Of a stretch of 64,000 nucleotides of DNA, positions 1 to 8,841 are shown piece by piece. Each line of letters begins with the position of its first letter. Position 1 is the stretch's first letter. The DNA is from Caldora sp965222765 (GTDB taxonomy: Bacteria; Cyanobacteriota; Cyanobacteriia; Cyanobacteriales; Coleofasciculaceae): the NCBI GenBank assembly GCA_965222765.1, contig CBDCVG010000078.1, positions 62,001 through 126,000 of the forward strand. Direction: 5' to 3'. The notes under the pieces were generated by a model. That model was not told the DNA's origin. It saw only the letters and a list, made by a program, of their open reading frames with translations, and ran no database searches. Position numbers and translations under genes: made by a program.

Positions 1-1154
1 TTCCTTCTGAAGTCTCTCTTAATCCTTTTCCTAAAGATTTTGCAGCTTTGAGCAGTAGTTGGGAAGGTAGATCATTTGCATCGCTGTTTTTCTTTCAACT
101 GGTTTTTGCCGGCACAGCTGCAACCATTGTCTCTGGTGCGGTAGCAGAGCGAATTAAATTTTGGGCATTTATCTTATTTAGCTTTGTTCTGGTGGGGTTT
201 ATCTATCCACTAACAGGTTACTGGGTTTGGGGAGGAGGCTGGTTATCTTCTGTTCCCATCCAGTTCCGAGATTTTGCTGGCTCAACCGTTGTTCACTCAG
301 TAGGTGGCATGGCAGCTTTAATAGGAGCCTGGTTGTTAAAGCCAAGGCGGGATAGATTTGGCTATGATCCAGTAGATGACAGTTTTTCTGGGCAAGAAGA
401 TTCAGAAAGATTCGAGCCGTACAATCTGAGCTTAGCAACTCTCGGTTGTCTGATTCTTTGGCTTGGTTGGTTTGGCTTTAATGGCGGTTCTGCAAAAAAT
501 TTGGAATATGTTCCCCATATCATTGCCACAACACTCTTTGCCGCTGCAGCAGGTGGTTTTGGGACTGTACTTTTCAGCCCATTCGTAATAGCTCAGAAGA
601 TTAGTCTATCTTCTATTATCAATGGAATTCTAGGCGGCTTAGTGGGTATCACTGCATCTTCAGCTTATGTGGATATTGTAAGTGCAGGGATAATTGGAGC
701 ATTAAGTGGACTGCTAGTTCTGATGGGAAAAAGTCTTCTAACGTTTCTCAAGATTGATGATCCAGTGGGAGCTGTTCCTGTTCATCTCATTTGCGGTTTT
801 TGGGGCACTGTCGCCGTCGGTTTTTTCGCAAGTCCTAGCTCCAGTGAATATCAGCTTGAGAATTACAACCGCGCAACGCAAGTATTTTATCAGTTTTTAG
901 GTTGGACTAGTGTTGTTGTTGTTGTGGGAATCCTCAGCTTCATTGCTTGGGTATTAATAGGGATATTCTTATATTACTCGGAGCAAAGTTCACAAAAAAA
1001 TAGCACTCAAAGAATGAAAGGAATAGGGCGCAGTTATGCTCAGGACTATGGATTGTTTGGTTCTATCATTGACTTATTCCAAATTGGTAGACAAGGAATA
1101 AGAGTATCTGTAGGAATGGAAGAACAAGGTGGTGATCCAACAGTTATTCCTTAA
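1..1154 (+). CDS. amt: Ammonium transporter (Amt family), 3' part
   Basis: The frame is open from base 3, so the true start lies upstream of the window. About 384 residues remain, nearly all hydrophobic segments, as expected for the 11-helix Amt/Mep/Rh ammonium channel of the inner membrane. The family stretch around FAGTAATIVSGAVAER is visible near the left edge. The two pore histidines can be placed in VVHSVGG and in PVHLICGFWGT. After the last helix comes a cytoplasmic tail of about 60 residues, the region to which PII (GlnB) proteins bind in other Amt proteins. No regulatory site can be judged because the promoter is outside the window. It converges with the minus-strand gene that follows; the two ends overlap by 4 bases. 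Confidence 0.93.
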   Translation, partial: PSEVSLNPFPKDFAALSSSWEGRSFASLFFFQLVFAGTAATIVSGAVAERIKFWAFILFSFVLVGFIYPLTGYWVWGGGWLSSVPIQFRDFAGSTVVHSVGGMAALIGAWLLKPRRDRFGYDPVDDSFSGQEDSERFEPYNLSLATLGCLILWLGWFGFNGGSAKNLEYVPHIIATTLFAAAAGGFGTVLFSPFVIAQKISLSSIINGILGGLVGITASSAYVDIVSAGIIGALSGLLVLMGKSLLTFLKIDDPVGAVPVHLICGFWGTVAVGFFASPSSSEYQLENYNRATQVFYQFLGWTSVVVVVGILSFIAWVLIGIFLYYSEQSSQKNSTQRMKGIGRSYAQDYGLFGSIIDLFQIGRQGIRVSVGMEEQGGDPTVIP

Positions 1155-2134
1155 TTTCGGGAAGACTCCAAAATATCTTCTGGTATCGAAATATGTTCTG
1201 CTATTGGACATGGGCGATTTTCCTCATTCTGAAAGGTATTCAAAGCGATGTAGATATTGTTTGGTCGATCCGATTGAATAATCCATTCATCTAACGTGCT
1301 TTTCGCATCGTCAAAGTATAGAGAATCTTCTGAAATCTGACAAAAATTATTAAGCATAAGTGACCATCTTGCATTCTTTGCGTCTTCCATTCCTTGGTCT
1401 AATAGCTTTGCCTCTAAAGAGCTTCTCTTAGTACCTGATGATGATGATTTTACCTCAAGAGATGATGTGGTTTCGAGGTTATTTTTAGAATTATCTTGAT
1501 CTTCAGATTTTAGTAAAAATGGATAAGCAAAAGCAGCTACCAGAAGAGCGAGAAGTGCTATTCCTGACCATAATCTAGTGGAGGATGTAGTTTGATTTTC
1601 TTCTATAGGAGGGGCAGTAGTCGAAGTCGGTTGAGGAATATCTGGTAATTGCTGTTCAACCCATTCGGAGTTGAAAATGCTTGCATAAATAGCATTATTA
1701 ACTTTTAATTTACCATTTTCTTTTTTAACTAAGCCAGACTGTATTAGCTTTTCCTGTTCCTGACTACTGTTTACTGGTATCTTACCTCTGTGTAGTATTT
1801 GCAAATATAAATTTAGAATTGCATCTTTTTTTTCATCATCTAATATGGTTTGAATAACTCCCTTAAGGTCTGCAGAGACAGTACTATTTTCCCAATCCTT
1901 GATTATGTTTGCTTGGACAATCTGTTCTACTAGAGCCTCTTCCTGTCCATCAGGGAAAGAGGCTGGATACCCAAGAATAAGCTGACAAAGGAGTTCCGAG
2001 AGGAAAGGTTGATCCCCTGTCCATCGTAGAACCTCCTGCACAATGCGAAAAGGATAATCAGCTTTTGAGCCGATTTGATGTACGAAGTCTGTAAAAAGGT
2101 TAGAGAGCCCTCCTGTATTGTGTTCTGCACTCAT
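1151..2134 (-). CDS. Membrane-anchored partner of the AAA_35 ATPase
   Basis: 327 residues. Residues 1 to about 165 match the winged-helix-like module that normally follows AAA_35 (AAA-like) ATPase domains in cyanobacteria, including the WTGDQPFLSELLCQL signature and a short NNAIYASIFN segment. A Pro/Thr-rich linker follows, then one transmembrane helix near residues 190-210 and a Ser-rich stretch. The last 90 residues contain four cysteines and match nothing I recognise. There is no P-loop, so it is not an ATPase itself. It starts 12 bases after the stop of the upstream ATPase gene and is probably co-transcribed with it. It looks like the C-terminal half of a normally single-chain STAND-like protein made as a separate polypeptide. 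Function is unknown; a membrane sensor or effector anchor is an inference. Confidence 0.72.
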   Translation of the reverse strand: MSAEHNTGGLSNLFTDFVHQIGSKADYPFRIVQEVLRWTGDQPFLSELLCQLILGYPASFPDGQEEALVEQIVQANIIKDWENSTVSADLKGVIQTILDDEKKDAILNLYLQILHRGKIPVNSSQEQEKLIQSGLVKKENGKLKVNNAIYASIFNSEWVEQQLPDIPQPTSTTAPPIEENQTTSSTRLWSGIALLALLVAAFAYPFLLKSEDQDNSKNNLETTSSLEVKSSSSGTKRSSLEAKLLDQGMEDAKNARWSLMLNNFCQISEDSLYFDDAKSTLDEWIIQSDRPNNIYIALNTFQNEENRPCPIAEHISIPEDILESSRN

Positions 2135-2146
2135 AGTTAGCGCTCC

Positions 2147-4384
2147 TTAGGTATTCTCTAACATACTATCAACTATAAATCGGCTTTCTCTTTGGTCTAG
2201 TTTTTTACCCACCAAGAACTTTTGGGCAGTTTGAAGTTCCCTGTCAGTCAGGAGTTGGGACTTGTCTTGTCTATCAGAATCTATCCAGGCAACCAGCTTT
2301 TTGGCATATGGGCGCATCTTTCCTAGATTTTGATTTGTCCAGAAAATATCAAATACAGTTTCATAAAGAAGACTAGCAATACTCAAATTACCATTCTTTT
2401 CAATGATGATCCCTATCTTTTTCAGTTCCTCTTTTTCTTTTTCACTAGACAATTCTAATTCTTCTAATAAAAGAATTTTTCTGTAATCTATAAGCAACCA
2501 GAAAGGATCACATTTTTTACTTTCAAGTAGGTGGCGATAAATTTCTCTTAATGGTTCTGCTTCCGGCTCAATTTTCCATTTATCAATCATTCGAGAGCCA
2601 ACTACCTTATCAACCCATTTTTCTACAGATCTTTTGTAAAGTCTTCTCTCTTTGTAAAGGAGTGAAAAAATACGATCATTAAGTTTTTTTTGACCACCTG
2701 TCCACAAAAAAACTTTTTTAATGGCAGTCTCTATGACCGACGTTTTTGCAAGAAAGATAACTTTTTTTTCAAGTTCCTCACTGGCAAGTAAGAAACTTTT
2801 ATCCTCTTTTTGAAGAAATATACCTTCTGACCTTTTTTTCGCTTTTCTCAAAGCTTCTCCATATAAAAGATGAGATTCATCTTGATAATGAGAATTGCTC
2901 CAAGCTTGTATTTGATCAACGAATGGTCTGGCAATTGAATTTCTCGCACTTCTTCTTAACCAGTCAAGATCGAAAATTTCTTTGTAAATAGGGTTACAAA
3001 TTTTCAACTTATTGTCTCTCTTAACTACTAAACCAGACAAACGTAGCTCTATTTGCTCCAAACTATCATTAGCTTCTATAGATCCAGATTCTAGTATATT
3101 TTTATACAAAGACAATAACTTTTTAACTCTAAAGTTAAGGAGAATCCGATCACTAATACTTTTTAAATGAACAGCTATATCTTGTCCTGAGTCATTTTGA
3201 GAAGAGTCAAGTTTACTAAGAATATGCTCCCTGACTAAATTTTCAAGCCATTTCTTCTCATTTCCATCCGGAATAACCTCTTCTGATGTCCGAACGAGAC
3301 TACATAGTTTTTGAGTTAAGAGTGGTTGTCCATCTGTCCAATACAGAATTTCCCTCAATAGTACATGAGGATTGCTCGAATTCTCTTGTAATCCATGAAC
3401 AAGAGGCTGAGCTTCATCGAATGTAAACCCTGTAAGATTAATGGCACGACCAATGTTGAAAGCTGTACTATAGGCATTTTGTATAAGATCTGAAGGAGTA
3501 GCTACTCCAATTAAGGCAAATGTCAGTTTATTATAGATTTCCAATTCAGCTCTTTTGCTATAAAATTCACGAATAGAGGCAAAAAAGCTATCCAAATTAA
3601 AATTTAGGCTCAGAATTCGATCTACTTCATCAATAAATATGACTATATGTTGTTGTATCTTCCTTAGAAGAATTTCTTGAATGAATTTGCTGAAACGGTG
3701 TACAGCGGATAGCCCTTCCTGACTCTTCCACCATTCAACATCATCAAAGTTGTTGTAGAGTCCCAAATCCATCACAATGCTGTTAATAACTCCTCTATAC
3801 CAAAGTGCTTCTGTCATTTCTTCGGAAGTGCTAATGATCAATGATGTTAAGATAGTGACACAAACAATTCCTTCTTCTTTTAATTTAGCAATTGTTCGTA
3901 CCCTTAAGCTCGACTTTCCTGTTTGTCTTGAATTGAAGACATAACAAAATTCACCCGTTTTCAGGTTTTCCAATAAATCTGTATCAGCTTGTCTTTGTAC
4001 ATATGTAGGATTGTCGGGAGTTAAAGGGCCACCGACACGATACTCATAAGATAAATCTTGCGTTACAGAGTTGGAAGGAGAAATATATTGTGTTAGTTCT
4101 TGCTGGGATTGAAGTTGTGCTTGCTGTTGGTGGGATTGGAGTTGCTTATCAACGCTTTCAATCTCTGTTGCGAGATCATCCATTTCCTGACTTAGTTCTC
4201 TGCATCGGATTTCTTCTTCCTGAATATCTTGATCTAATTGAAATTTTTCTGATGTTCCAGCTTTGCTGGCAGCAGCAAGACGAAAATTCAAGCATTTATG
4301 CTTACGCCTTTTCCACTCTTCATCAAGATTGTTATATGCTTCTTTGAGTCTTGCTCGTTTCCTACATAAAATTTCGTCATTCAT
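2147..4384 (-). CDS. AAA_35 / STAND-like ATPase with repeated winged-helix modules
   Basis: 745 residues. The first 95 or so are charged and predicted coiled coil. The AAA_35-type NTPase core follows, with a Walker A reading NSRQTGKSS and a Walker B reading IVIFIDEVD, then an ALIGVATPSDL segment. After the core, the module signature WTDGQPLLTQKLCSL appears, with a second degenerate copy (WTGGQKKLNDRIFSL) further on. Two linker repeats of the RPF/RPY-KKLVAW-DESHLL type are also seen. Such linkers usually lead into a sensor domain such as WD40, but the protein simply ends. Its ATG overlaps the stop of the upstream caspase-like gene by 4 bases, so translation is probably coupled. Proteins of this class act as signal-transducing switches in predicted conflict or cell-suicide systems; that role here is inferred from the neighbour. 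Confidence 0.82.
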   Translation of the reverse strand: MNDEILCRKRARLKEAYNNLDEEWKRRKHKCLNFRLAAASKAGTSEKFQLDQDIQEEEIRCRELSQEMDDLATEIESVDKQLQSHQQQAQLQSQQELTQYISPSNSVTQDLSYEYRVGGPLTPDNPTYVQRQADTDLLENLKTGEFCYVFNSRQTGKSSLRVRTIAKLKEEGIVCVTILTSLIISTSEEMTEALWYRGVINSIVMDLGLYNNFDDVEWWKSQEGLSAVHRFSKFIQEILLRKIQQHIVIFIDEVDRILSLNFNLDSFFASIREFYSKRAELEIYNKLTFALIGVATPSDLIQNAYSTAFNIGRAINLTGFTFDEAQPLVHGLQENSSNPHVLLREILYWTDGQPLLTQKLCSLVRTSEEVIPDGNEKKWLENLVREHILSKLDSSQNDSGQDIAVHLKSISDRILLNFRVKKLLSLYKNILESGSIEANDSLEQIELRLSGLVVKRDNKLKICNPIYKEIFDLDWLRRSARNSIARPFVDQIQAWSNSHYQDESHLLYGEALRKAKKRSEGIFLQKEDKSFLLASEELEKKVIFLAKTSVIETAIKKVFLWTGGQKKLNDRIFSLLYKERRLYKRSVEKWVDKVVGSRMIDKWKIEPEAEPLREIYRHLLESKKCDPFWLLIDYRKILLLEELELSSEKEKEELKKIGIIIEKNGNLSIASLLYETVFDIFWTNQNLGKMRPYAKKLVAWIDSDRQDKSQLLTDRELQTAQKFLVGKKLDQRESRFIVDSMLENT

Positions 4385-4890
4385 AGCGCCTTGGCTTTAG
4401 TATCTAACAGTTCTGGAGGAACCGGAGATTTGACAAATACAGTACTAGAATCCTTAGTAATTCCCCCTGCATGACAGCAGTCTAGTAGAACAATTAACTT
4501 CTGTGCCTTGATTGCTTCAATCTTTTGGGTAAACTCTAACCCAGAAATAGCAGTTTCTTTTCTATGCTTTGAGTTGTAACCATAAGGTACTAAGAAATAC
4601 TCTTTCGTTCCTTTAATATATCCTCCGTGACCAGAATAATAAACGATCGCTGTTGCTCCTGGATTCTGGTTAGAGCGCTTAATTAATTCGTCAAATCCTG
4701 CAAGAATTCCCTGGCGAGTTGCAGAAGTTTCTGTCAGGAGGTTCACTTGCTTCAGTGGATAGGCAGCACGATGAGGATTAATCAGCACATCCCGCAAAGC
4801 TGTCGCATCTTTGACTGTGACAGGTAAATCAGCTCCCACACCAATGAGTAAGGCGTAACCATTCGCAAACAGTTGGTTAGTCATGCTCAA
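4381..4890 (-). CDS. Caspase-like (peptidase C14) protease
   Basis: 169 residues, essentially only the p20 catalytic domain. It opens with the family sequence GYALLIGVGADLP and a D-A-xx-L-xx-V-L motif. The catalytic dyad is visible: His in YYSGHGG and Cys in LLDCCHAGG. No signal peptide or membrane helix is present. Most cyanobacterial metacaspases and orthocaspases are longer and carry extra domains; here those domains appear as separate downstream genes. It is the first gene of a minus-strand operon, coupled through a 4-base overlap to the AAA_35 ATPase and then to a membrane protein. A protease triggered by a STAND-like switch is a known layout for programmed death or antiviral systems; substrate and trigger are unknown. 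Confidence 0.85.
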   Translation of the reverse strand: MSMTNQLFANGYALLIGVGADLPVTVKDATALRDVLINPHRAAYPLKQVNLLTETSATRQGILAGFDELIKRSNQNPGATAIVYYSGHGGYIKGTKEYFLVPYGYNSKHRKETAISGLEFTQKIEAIKAQKLIVLLDCCHAGGITKDSSTVFVKSPVPPELLDTKAKAL

Positions 4891-4970
4891 GCCTGTAAAG
4901 AGTTGCTAAGTATTTCTCTGGTATCAATAGCTAATTTAGCCTTGAACTCTGATTTTGTGCCATTCTCAAT

Positions 4971-4998
4971 TTTGAATTTTGAATTTTGAATTTTGAAT
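4971..4998. repeat. 7-bp tandem repeat (TTTGAAT x4) in intergenic region
   Basis: Four perfect copies of a 7-base unit lie in the 347-base gap between the caspase operon and the next gene, 5' of the caspase-like start. The rest of the gap is AT-rich and includes two HIP1 sites (near 5005 and 5188), but I saw no gene in it. Similar heptamer arrays with other units recur through the window. Confidence 0.85.
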
Positions 4999-5237
4999 TT
5001 AGAGCGATCGCAATTGAAAGACGATACTAACATTCCGTACCTTAGTTACTACAGTCGGTATTTGCGTAATTTTCCGTAGTTAAACAGTAATTTTTGATAC
5101 ACACAAGTATTGAGGCAATTCTTTAAGCTCAAATACTTGCTATATCGGCTATTTCATGCGCTCAAAACTTACCCTAACCAGACAAAAGCGATCGCAAAAA
5201 TCTATAATTTGAGTAGGTTAGTCACAAATTAAGGCTT

Positions 5238-5444
5238 ATGGTTCCAGTAGACTTAGAAGAAATTGAGCGTGCTGTTAGTCAGCTTTCTAATGATGAGCTG
5301 GCTAAATTTCGGACTTGGTTTGCAGAATTTGATGCAGCAGATTGGGATCAACAATTTGAGGCTGATGTTGCTGCTGGCAGACTCGATGCACTAGCACAAA
5401 AGGCACTAAAACACTTGCGACAAGGAAATTGTACTGATTTGTGA
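5238..5444 (+). CDS. Small antitoxin-like protein of a type II toxin-antitoxin pair
   Basis: 68 acidic residues with the pattern ERAVSQLSNDELAKFRTWFAEFDAADWDQ, a composition I associate with antitoxins paired with ParE/RelE-like toxins in cyanobacteria. It is preceded by a weak AAGG ribosome site 4-7 bases before the ATG. Its stop overlaps the GTG start of the next reading frame in the form GTGA, the usual coupling of such pairs. The downstream partner is broken, so this is probably an orphan antitoxin. No DNA-binding motif can be named with confidence. Identification rests on size, composition and the linked toxin remnant. Confidence 0.6.
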   Translation: MVPVDLEEIERAVSQLSNDELAKFRTWFAEFDAADWDQQFEADVAAGRLDALAQKALKHLRQGNCTDL

Positions 5445-5631
5445 AGCATAGAGCTACGCCAGATTTTTGGTATTGTTATCGACAGCTGCCATCCGAAATA
5501 CAAGAACTTGCAGATAGATGTTTCGAGTTGGTTTACACTACAGAGCAGTTGCTGTAGAGGAGGGTAATGATATAGCTTGGTTTTGGATAGGAACACACGC
5601 TGAATATAACAAAATATTAATAGCAAAGTAG
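5441..5631 (+). pseudogene. Broken RelE/ParE-family toxin
   Basis: Read from the GTG at 5441, the frame gives KHRATPDFWYCYRQLP and continues to LADRCFEL, the usual N-terminal half of a small RelE/ParE-like toxin, then ends at a stop. A different frame beginning near 5522 gives FRVGLHYRAVAVEEGNDIAWF and then WIGTHAEYNKIL, the usual C-terminal half, ending at 5631. The middle segment that normally joins the two halves (roughly 20-25 codons) is missing and the frame is shifted. A short internal deletion explains both. The gene cannot make a full toxin. The two halves are clear family matches from memory; the size of the deletion is an estimate. Confidence 0.7.
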
Positions 5632-5632
5632 T

Positions 5633-5694
5633 TTGATATAGATTATTACTGTATTTCCCAATGATATTAGACGTTACCTATGAATCTATATCAA
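5633..5694. repeat. 12-bp inverted repeat after the toxin remnant
   Basis: TTGATATAGATT at 5633-5644 is the exact reverse complement of AATCTATATCAA at 5683-5694, with 38 bases between. It could be the scar of a small mobile element that damaged the toxin gene, or a weak stem-loop. The gap to 5909 holds no gene that I can see. Confidence 0.5.
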
Positions 5695-5857
5695 GCCAAT
5701 CCACTGGTAATGAGTTATGAAGCTTGAAGGTAGGGCAAATAGTTTATATGCGCACACCTTTACCATTATTATTAATAATAGCAAAAAATAGTTGTGATCG
5801 CAACTAATAAGGGAACAACTACACTCTTCTAGATGCCGATTCTACAGGGGATGCTGT

Positions 5858-5879
5858 ACTGGCAAGATGCCAGTTCCAC
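5858..5879. repeat. Dispersed 22-bp palindromic repeat, copy 1
   Basis: A 22-base sequence containing the palindrome ACTGGCAAGATGCCAGT lies just upstream of the transglutaminase gene. An identical 22-base copy is at 61691-61712, about 56 kb away, also between genes. It is an interspersed palindromic repeat of the sort common in cyanobacterial genomes. Confidence 0.8.
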
Positions 5880-5909
5880 TAAAATAAAATAAGAAAGTAA
5901 TACCATACT

Positions 5910-7892
5910 ATGAACATACCACCCCTTCTCCTTGGTGCCGCTTTACTATTTTGGGGTTGGCAAACGGGATTATGGATTATTGCTGTCCCGACTGCTATTT
6001 TACTGGAAGTGACCCGCTTTTTGGATTGGCAGTGGGAATTGACTACAGAGGATTTCCAAAAGATTGCCAATTTATGCCTGAGTCTGTTGGTAATTTTAAT
6101 AATTTACCTACTAGTCTCCTCTCGCTCACTTTATTTTATTTATGCCTTATTTCAATGGCTACCAGTGATTTTTATGCCTTTGGTTACAGCCCAAGTATAT
6201 TCCACAAGCGATCGCATTGATTTATCGGCTCTATTTTTATTACTCAAGCAGGAAAGTAATCCTGAAAAAATTAGTATCGATTTTCGCTATCTTTATTTGG
6301 CACTATGTATTTTGGCAGCGAGTGCGGCAAATACGGGGCATATTGGTTTTTACCTTGGAATGTCAGTACTTGTAGCTGTAACTTTATGGTTTAGGCGCTC
6401 CCAAAGATTTTCACCAATTATCTGGTTATGTTTAATGGTGCTGGTTGCTAGTTTAGGTTTTGTTACTCAGATGGGTTTACATCAACTCCATCTCCGCTTA
6501 GAACAGGCAACGATTGCATGGTTGAGTGGCTTTTTTACCCGTGATGCTGATCCTAACCAAAAAAGTACAGCAATTGGTGATCTTGGTCGTCTCAAATTAT
6601 CGAATGGCATTGTCTTTCGAGTTGCACCGGATGACCAGGGTAATGTACCACAGTTACTGAGAGAATCTACTTATAATAAATATCAGGGAGGGATTTGGGT
6701 TGCTACTAATTCAGAGTTCAATCGTTTGGAACCTGTTGATAATGAAACCACTTGGTTGTTGGCAGAATCAGTAAATCCCAGCTCAGAAATTACCATATCA
6801 GCTAAGTTAGCCCAAGGTCAAGGTTTACTCAAACTACCGGATGGTTCCTTTCAAGTTGAACAATTACCTATCCTGGAACTAGAACAAAATCAATATGGCA
6901 CTGTTAAGGTTGCTGGAGAGACTAATTTTATCTCCTATGAAATTCAGTTCAACCCTAATCTAGAAAATGATAGTCCACCGACAGAAGATGATTTACAAGT
7001 ACCATTAGCAGAACAGGCAGCTATACAACAGGTACTCAAAGAACTAGATGTTGCTGGCAAATCTTCTCAAGAGCTCATGCAACAGATTCAGGTCTTTTTT
7101 CAATCAGAATTTAACTACTCATTAGATTTAGCTGGTAAAAGTGGCAACTTCACACCTTTATCAACTTTCTTACTACAAAATCGTTCTGGTCATTGCGAGT
7201 ACTTTGCCGCAGCAACTACATTATTATTACGCTCTTTAGGTATCCCTGCCCGTTATGCTATTGGCTATTCTGTGCACGAGTTTAGTTCTTTAGAAAACCA
7301 GTATCTTGTACGAGCTCGTCATGGTCATGCTTGGACTTTAGTTTATCTTGATGGTAGGTGGCAAGAATTTGATACTACTCCAGCTTCCTGGATGCCTCTG
7401 GAAGATGCTAATGCTCCTAAGTGGGGATTTATCGGTGATTGGTTTTCCTGGTTAGGTTTCCAGCTAACTATCTGGATTGGTAAGTTAAGGCAGTCCCAGA
7501 TATTGAAGTATTGGTGGTGGTTAGTGATTCCTGCCGTTATCTTCGCTGGACGACAGTTTAATCCCAAAAGGCGGGTTAAACGTTTAAGCAGTCAAGAACC
7601 AATTAATGCGATCGCAACTATTGAAGATAATGGTGTCGATTCTGAATTTTATACCATAGAACAGATCCTACAGCAGATGGGTTTTGCCCGTAATCCCTCA
7701 GAGTCTCTCAAAAGTTGGTTAAACCGACTGCAAGCAGATTTAACATTATCTCCTTACTTGAGTAATCTGCAAAAAATTGTTGAGCTGCATTATCGTTATC
7801 GTTTTGATCCTCAAGGGATTACCACAGATGAGCGAGCTCAGCTAAAGCAGCAAACTCAGGCTTGGATTGAGGAATATCGTCTTAAGAATTAA
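5910..7892 (+). CDS. Membrane transglutaminase-like protein (TgpA/DUF3488 type)
   Basis: 660 residues. The first 200 or so contain about six membrane helices (DUF3488-like). A periplasmic domain follows, then a transglutaminase core around residues 415-500. The catalytic triad is visible: Cys in SGHCEYFAAAT, His in ARHGHAWTLVYLDG and Asp in WQEFDTTP. One more membrane helix (near residue 545) and a cytoplasmic C-terminal domain of about 100 residues close the protein. The layout matches bacterial TgpA-like proteins, which hydrolyse or cross-link peptides outside the membrane; the substrate is unknown. The stop codon lies inside a TTAAGAA repeat array, so the array sets the exact C-terminus. 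It is a stand-alone gene with no obvious operon partner. Confidence 0.85.
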   Translation: MNIPPLLLGAALLFWGWQTGLWIIAVPTAILLEVTRFLDWQWELTTEDFQKIANLCLSLLVILIIYLLVSSRSLYFIYALFQWLPVIFMPLVTAQVYSTSDRIDLSALFLLLKQESNPEKISIDFRYLYLALCILAASAANTGHIGFYLGMSVLVAVTLWFRRSQRFSPIIWLCLMVLVASLGFVTQMGLHQLHLRLEQATIAWLSGFFTRDADPNQKSTAIGDLGRLKLSNGIVFRVAPDDQGNVPQLLRESTYNKYQGGIWVATNSEFNRLEPVDNETTWLLAESVNPSSEITISAKLAQGQGLLKLPDGSFQVEQLPILELEQNQYGTVKVAGETNFISYEIQFNPNLENDSPPTEDDLQVPLAEQAAIQQVLKELDVAGKSSQELMQQIQVFFQSEFNYSLDLAGKSGNFTPLSTFLLQNRSGHCEYFAAATTLLLRSLGIPARYAIGYSVHEFSSLENQYLVRARHGHAWTLVYLDGRWQEFDTTPASWMPLEDANAPKWGFIGDWFSWLGFQLTIWIGKLRQSQILKYWWWLVIPAVIFAGRQFNPKRRVKRLSSQEPINAIATIEDNGVDSEFYTIEQILQQMGFARNPSESLKSWLNRLQADLTLSPYLSNLQKIVELHYRYRFDPQGITTDERAQLKQQTQAWIEEYRLKN

Positions 7893-7916
7893 GAATTAAG
7901 AATTAAGAATTAAGAA
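7882..7916. repeat. 7-bp tandem repeat (TTAAGAA x5)
   Basis: Five copies of TTAAGAA span the last codons and the stop of the transglutaminase gene and its immediate 3' flank. The same unit recurs at about 31788-31805 and 36106-36130. Confidence 0.85.
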
Positions 7917-7979
7917 TGCTTATCTGGAAATGATACTCTGAATGGGGGCTCTAGTGTTGACAACAATGGGATATGTTTT

Positions 7980-8840
7980 TCACGGAATCACTGAAAAAAT
8001 CATCCCTTCACGAGCGATGAAGGCTCCTTCAAAGGTATCTTTCACCTCTACTGCCATCTCATCAAGAAAATCATCACTGTGATTCGGTTCGTGGTGAAAG
8101 ATTGCCAACCGCTTGGTTCCAGCTGCCTTTGCTACTTTTACTCCTTCTTCCCAGGTTGAATGTCCCCAACCTACTTTGGGAGACTTCGGGTTATGGTATT
8201 CCTTATCCGTATACATGGCATCGTAAATGAGCACCTCCGCATCACGAGCCAGATGCACCACATTTTCATCGAGGCGATCGGGAAAATGTTCTGTATCCGT
8301 ACAGTAGAAAACAGAATGACCTTGCCAGGTTACCCGATAACCCATGGCACCATTAGGATGGTTAAGAGGACCAGTTTCAATAGTTATATCATCCAGAGTA
8401 ATGATATTTTTACCAAACTTTAAGTCATCAAAGGTCAAATTTGCCTTGATTTTGTGAGCTGGTACAGGAGAATTCAGGTGCAGAACATGCTCGCTAAAAT
8501 GTTGCTCCATTAATAGTCCTCCCGGTGCTGCTCCATGAATATGGAAGGTATTGCCAGGAATAAAGGCTGGAGCAAAAAATGGCACACCTTGAATATGATC
8601 CCAGTGATAGTGAGTAAAAAACCAATCAGCTTCAATTGGTAGCTCAGACTTTAAGCTTTTACCCAGCATCCGCAAACCGGTACCGCCATCAAAAATCAGG
8701 CGTCTACCACCTACTCGCATCTCTATACAGGAGGTATTACCGCCATAACGAACTGTATCTTTTCCGGGAGCAGGAACGCTGCCTCGAACCCCCCAAAATT
8801 GAACAACAAACTCAGAGGAAGGACTGGTTTCCATTGGCAA
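7980..8840 (-). CDS. MBL-fold metallo-hydrolase
   Basis: 286 residues, a complete metallo-beta-lactamase fold of the PhnP/RNase Z-like group. Metal-binding residues are visible in THYHWDHIQGVP, in a later HxN/D segment (GPLNHPNGAMGY), in YCTDTEHFP and near the end in IFHHEPNHSDD. The N-terminus begins with FWGVRGSVPAPG, typical of this subgroup. It is cytoplasmic, with no signal peptide. The start lies directly after the stop of aroC on the same strand, so the two are probably co-transcribed. The substrate is unknown; members include cyclic phosphodiesterases and other phosphoester hydrolases. Confidence 0.85.
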   Translation of the reverse strand: MPMETSPSSEFVVQFWGVRGSVPAPGKDTVRYGGNTSCIEMRVGGRRLIFDGGTGLRMLGKSLKSELPIEADWFFTHYHWDHIQGVPFFAPAFIPGNTFHIHGAAPGGLLMEQHFSEHVLHLNSPVPAHKIKANLTFDDLKFGKNIITLDDITIETGPLNHPNGAMGYRVTWQGHSVFYCTDTEHFPDRLDENVVHLARDAEVLIYDAMYTDKEYHNPKSPKVGWGHSTWEEGVKVAKAAGTKRLAIFHHEPNHSDDFLDEMAVEVKDTFEGAFIAREGMIFSVIP

Positions 8841-8841
8841 T

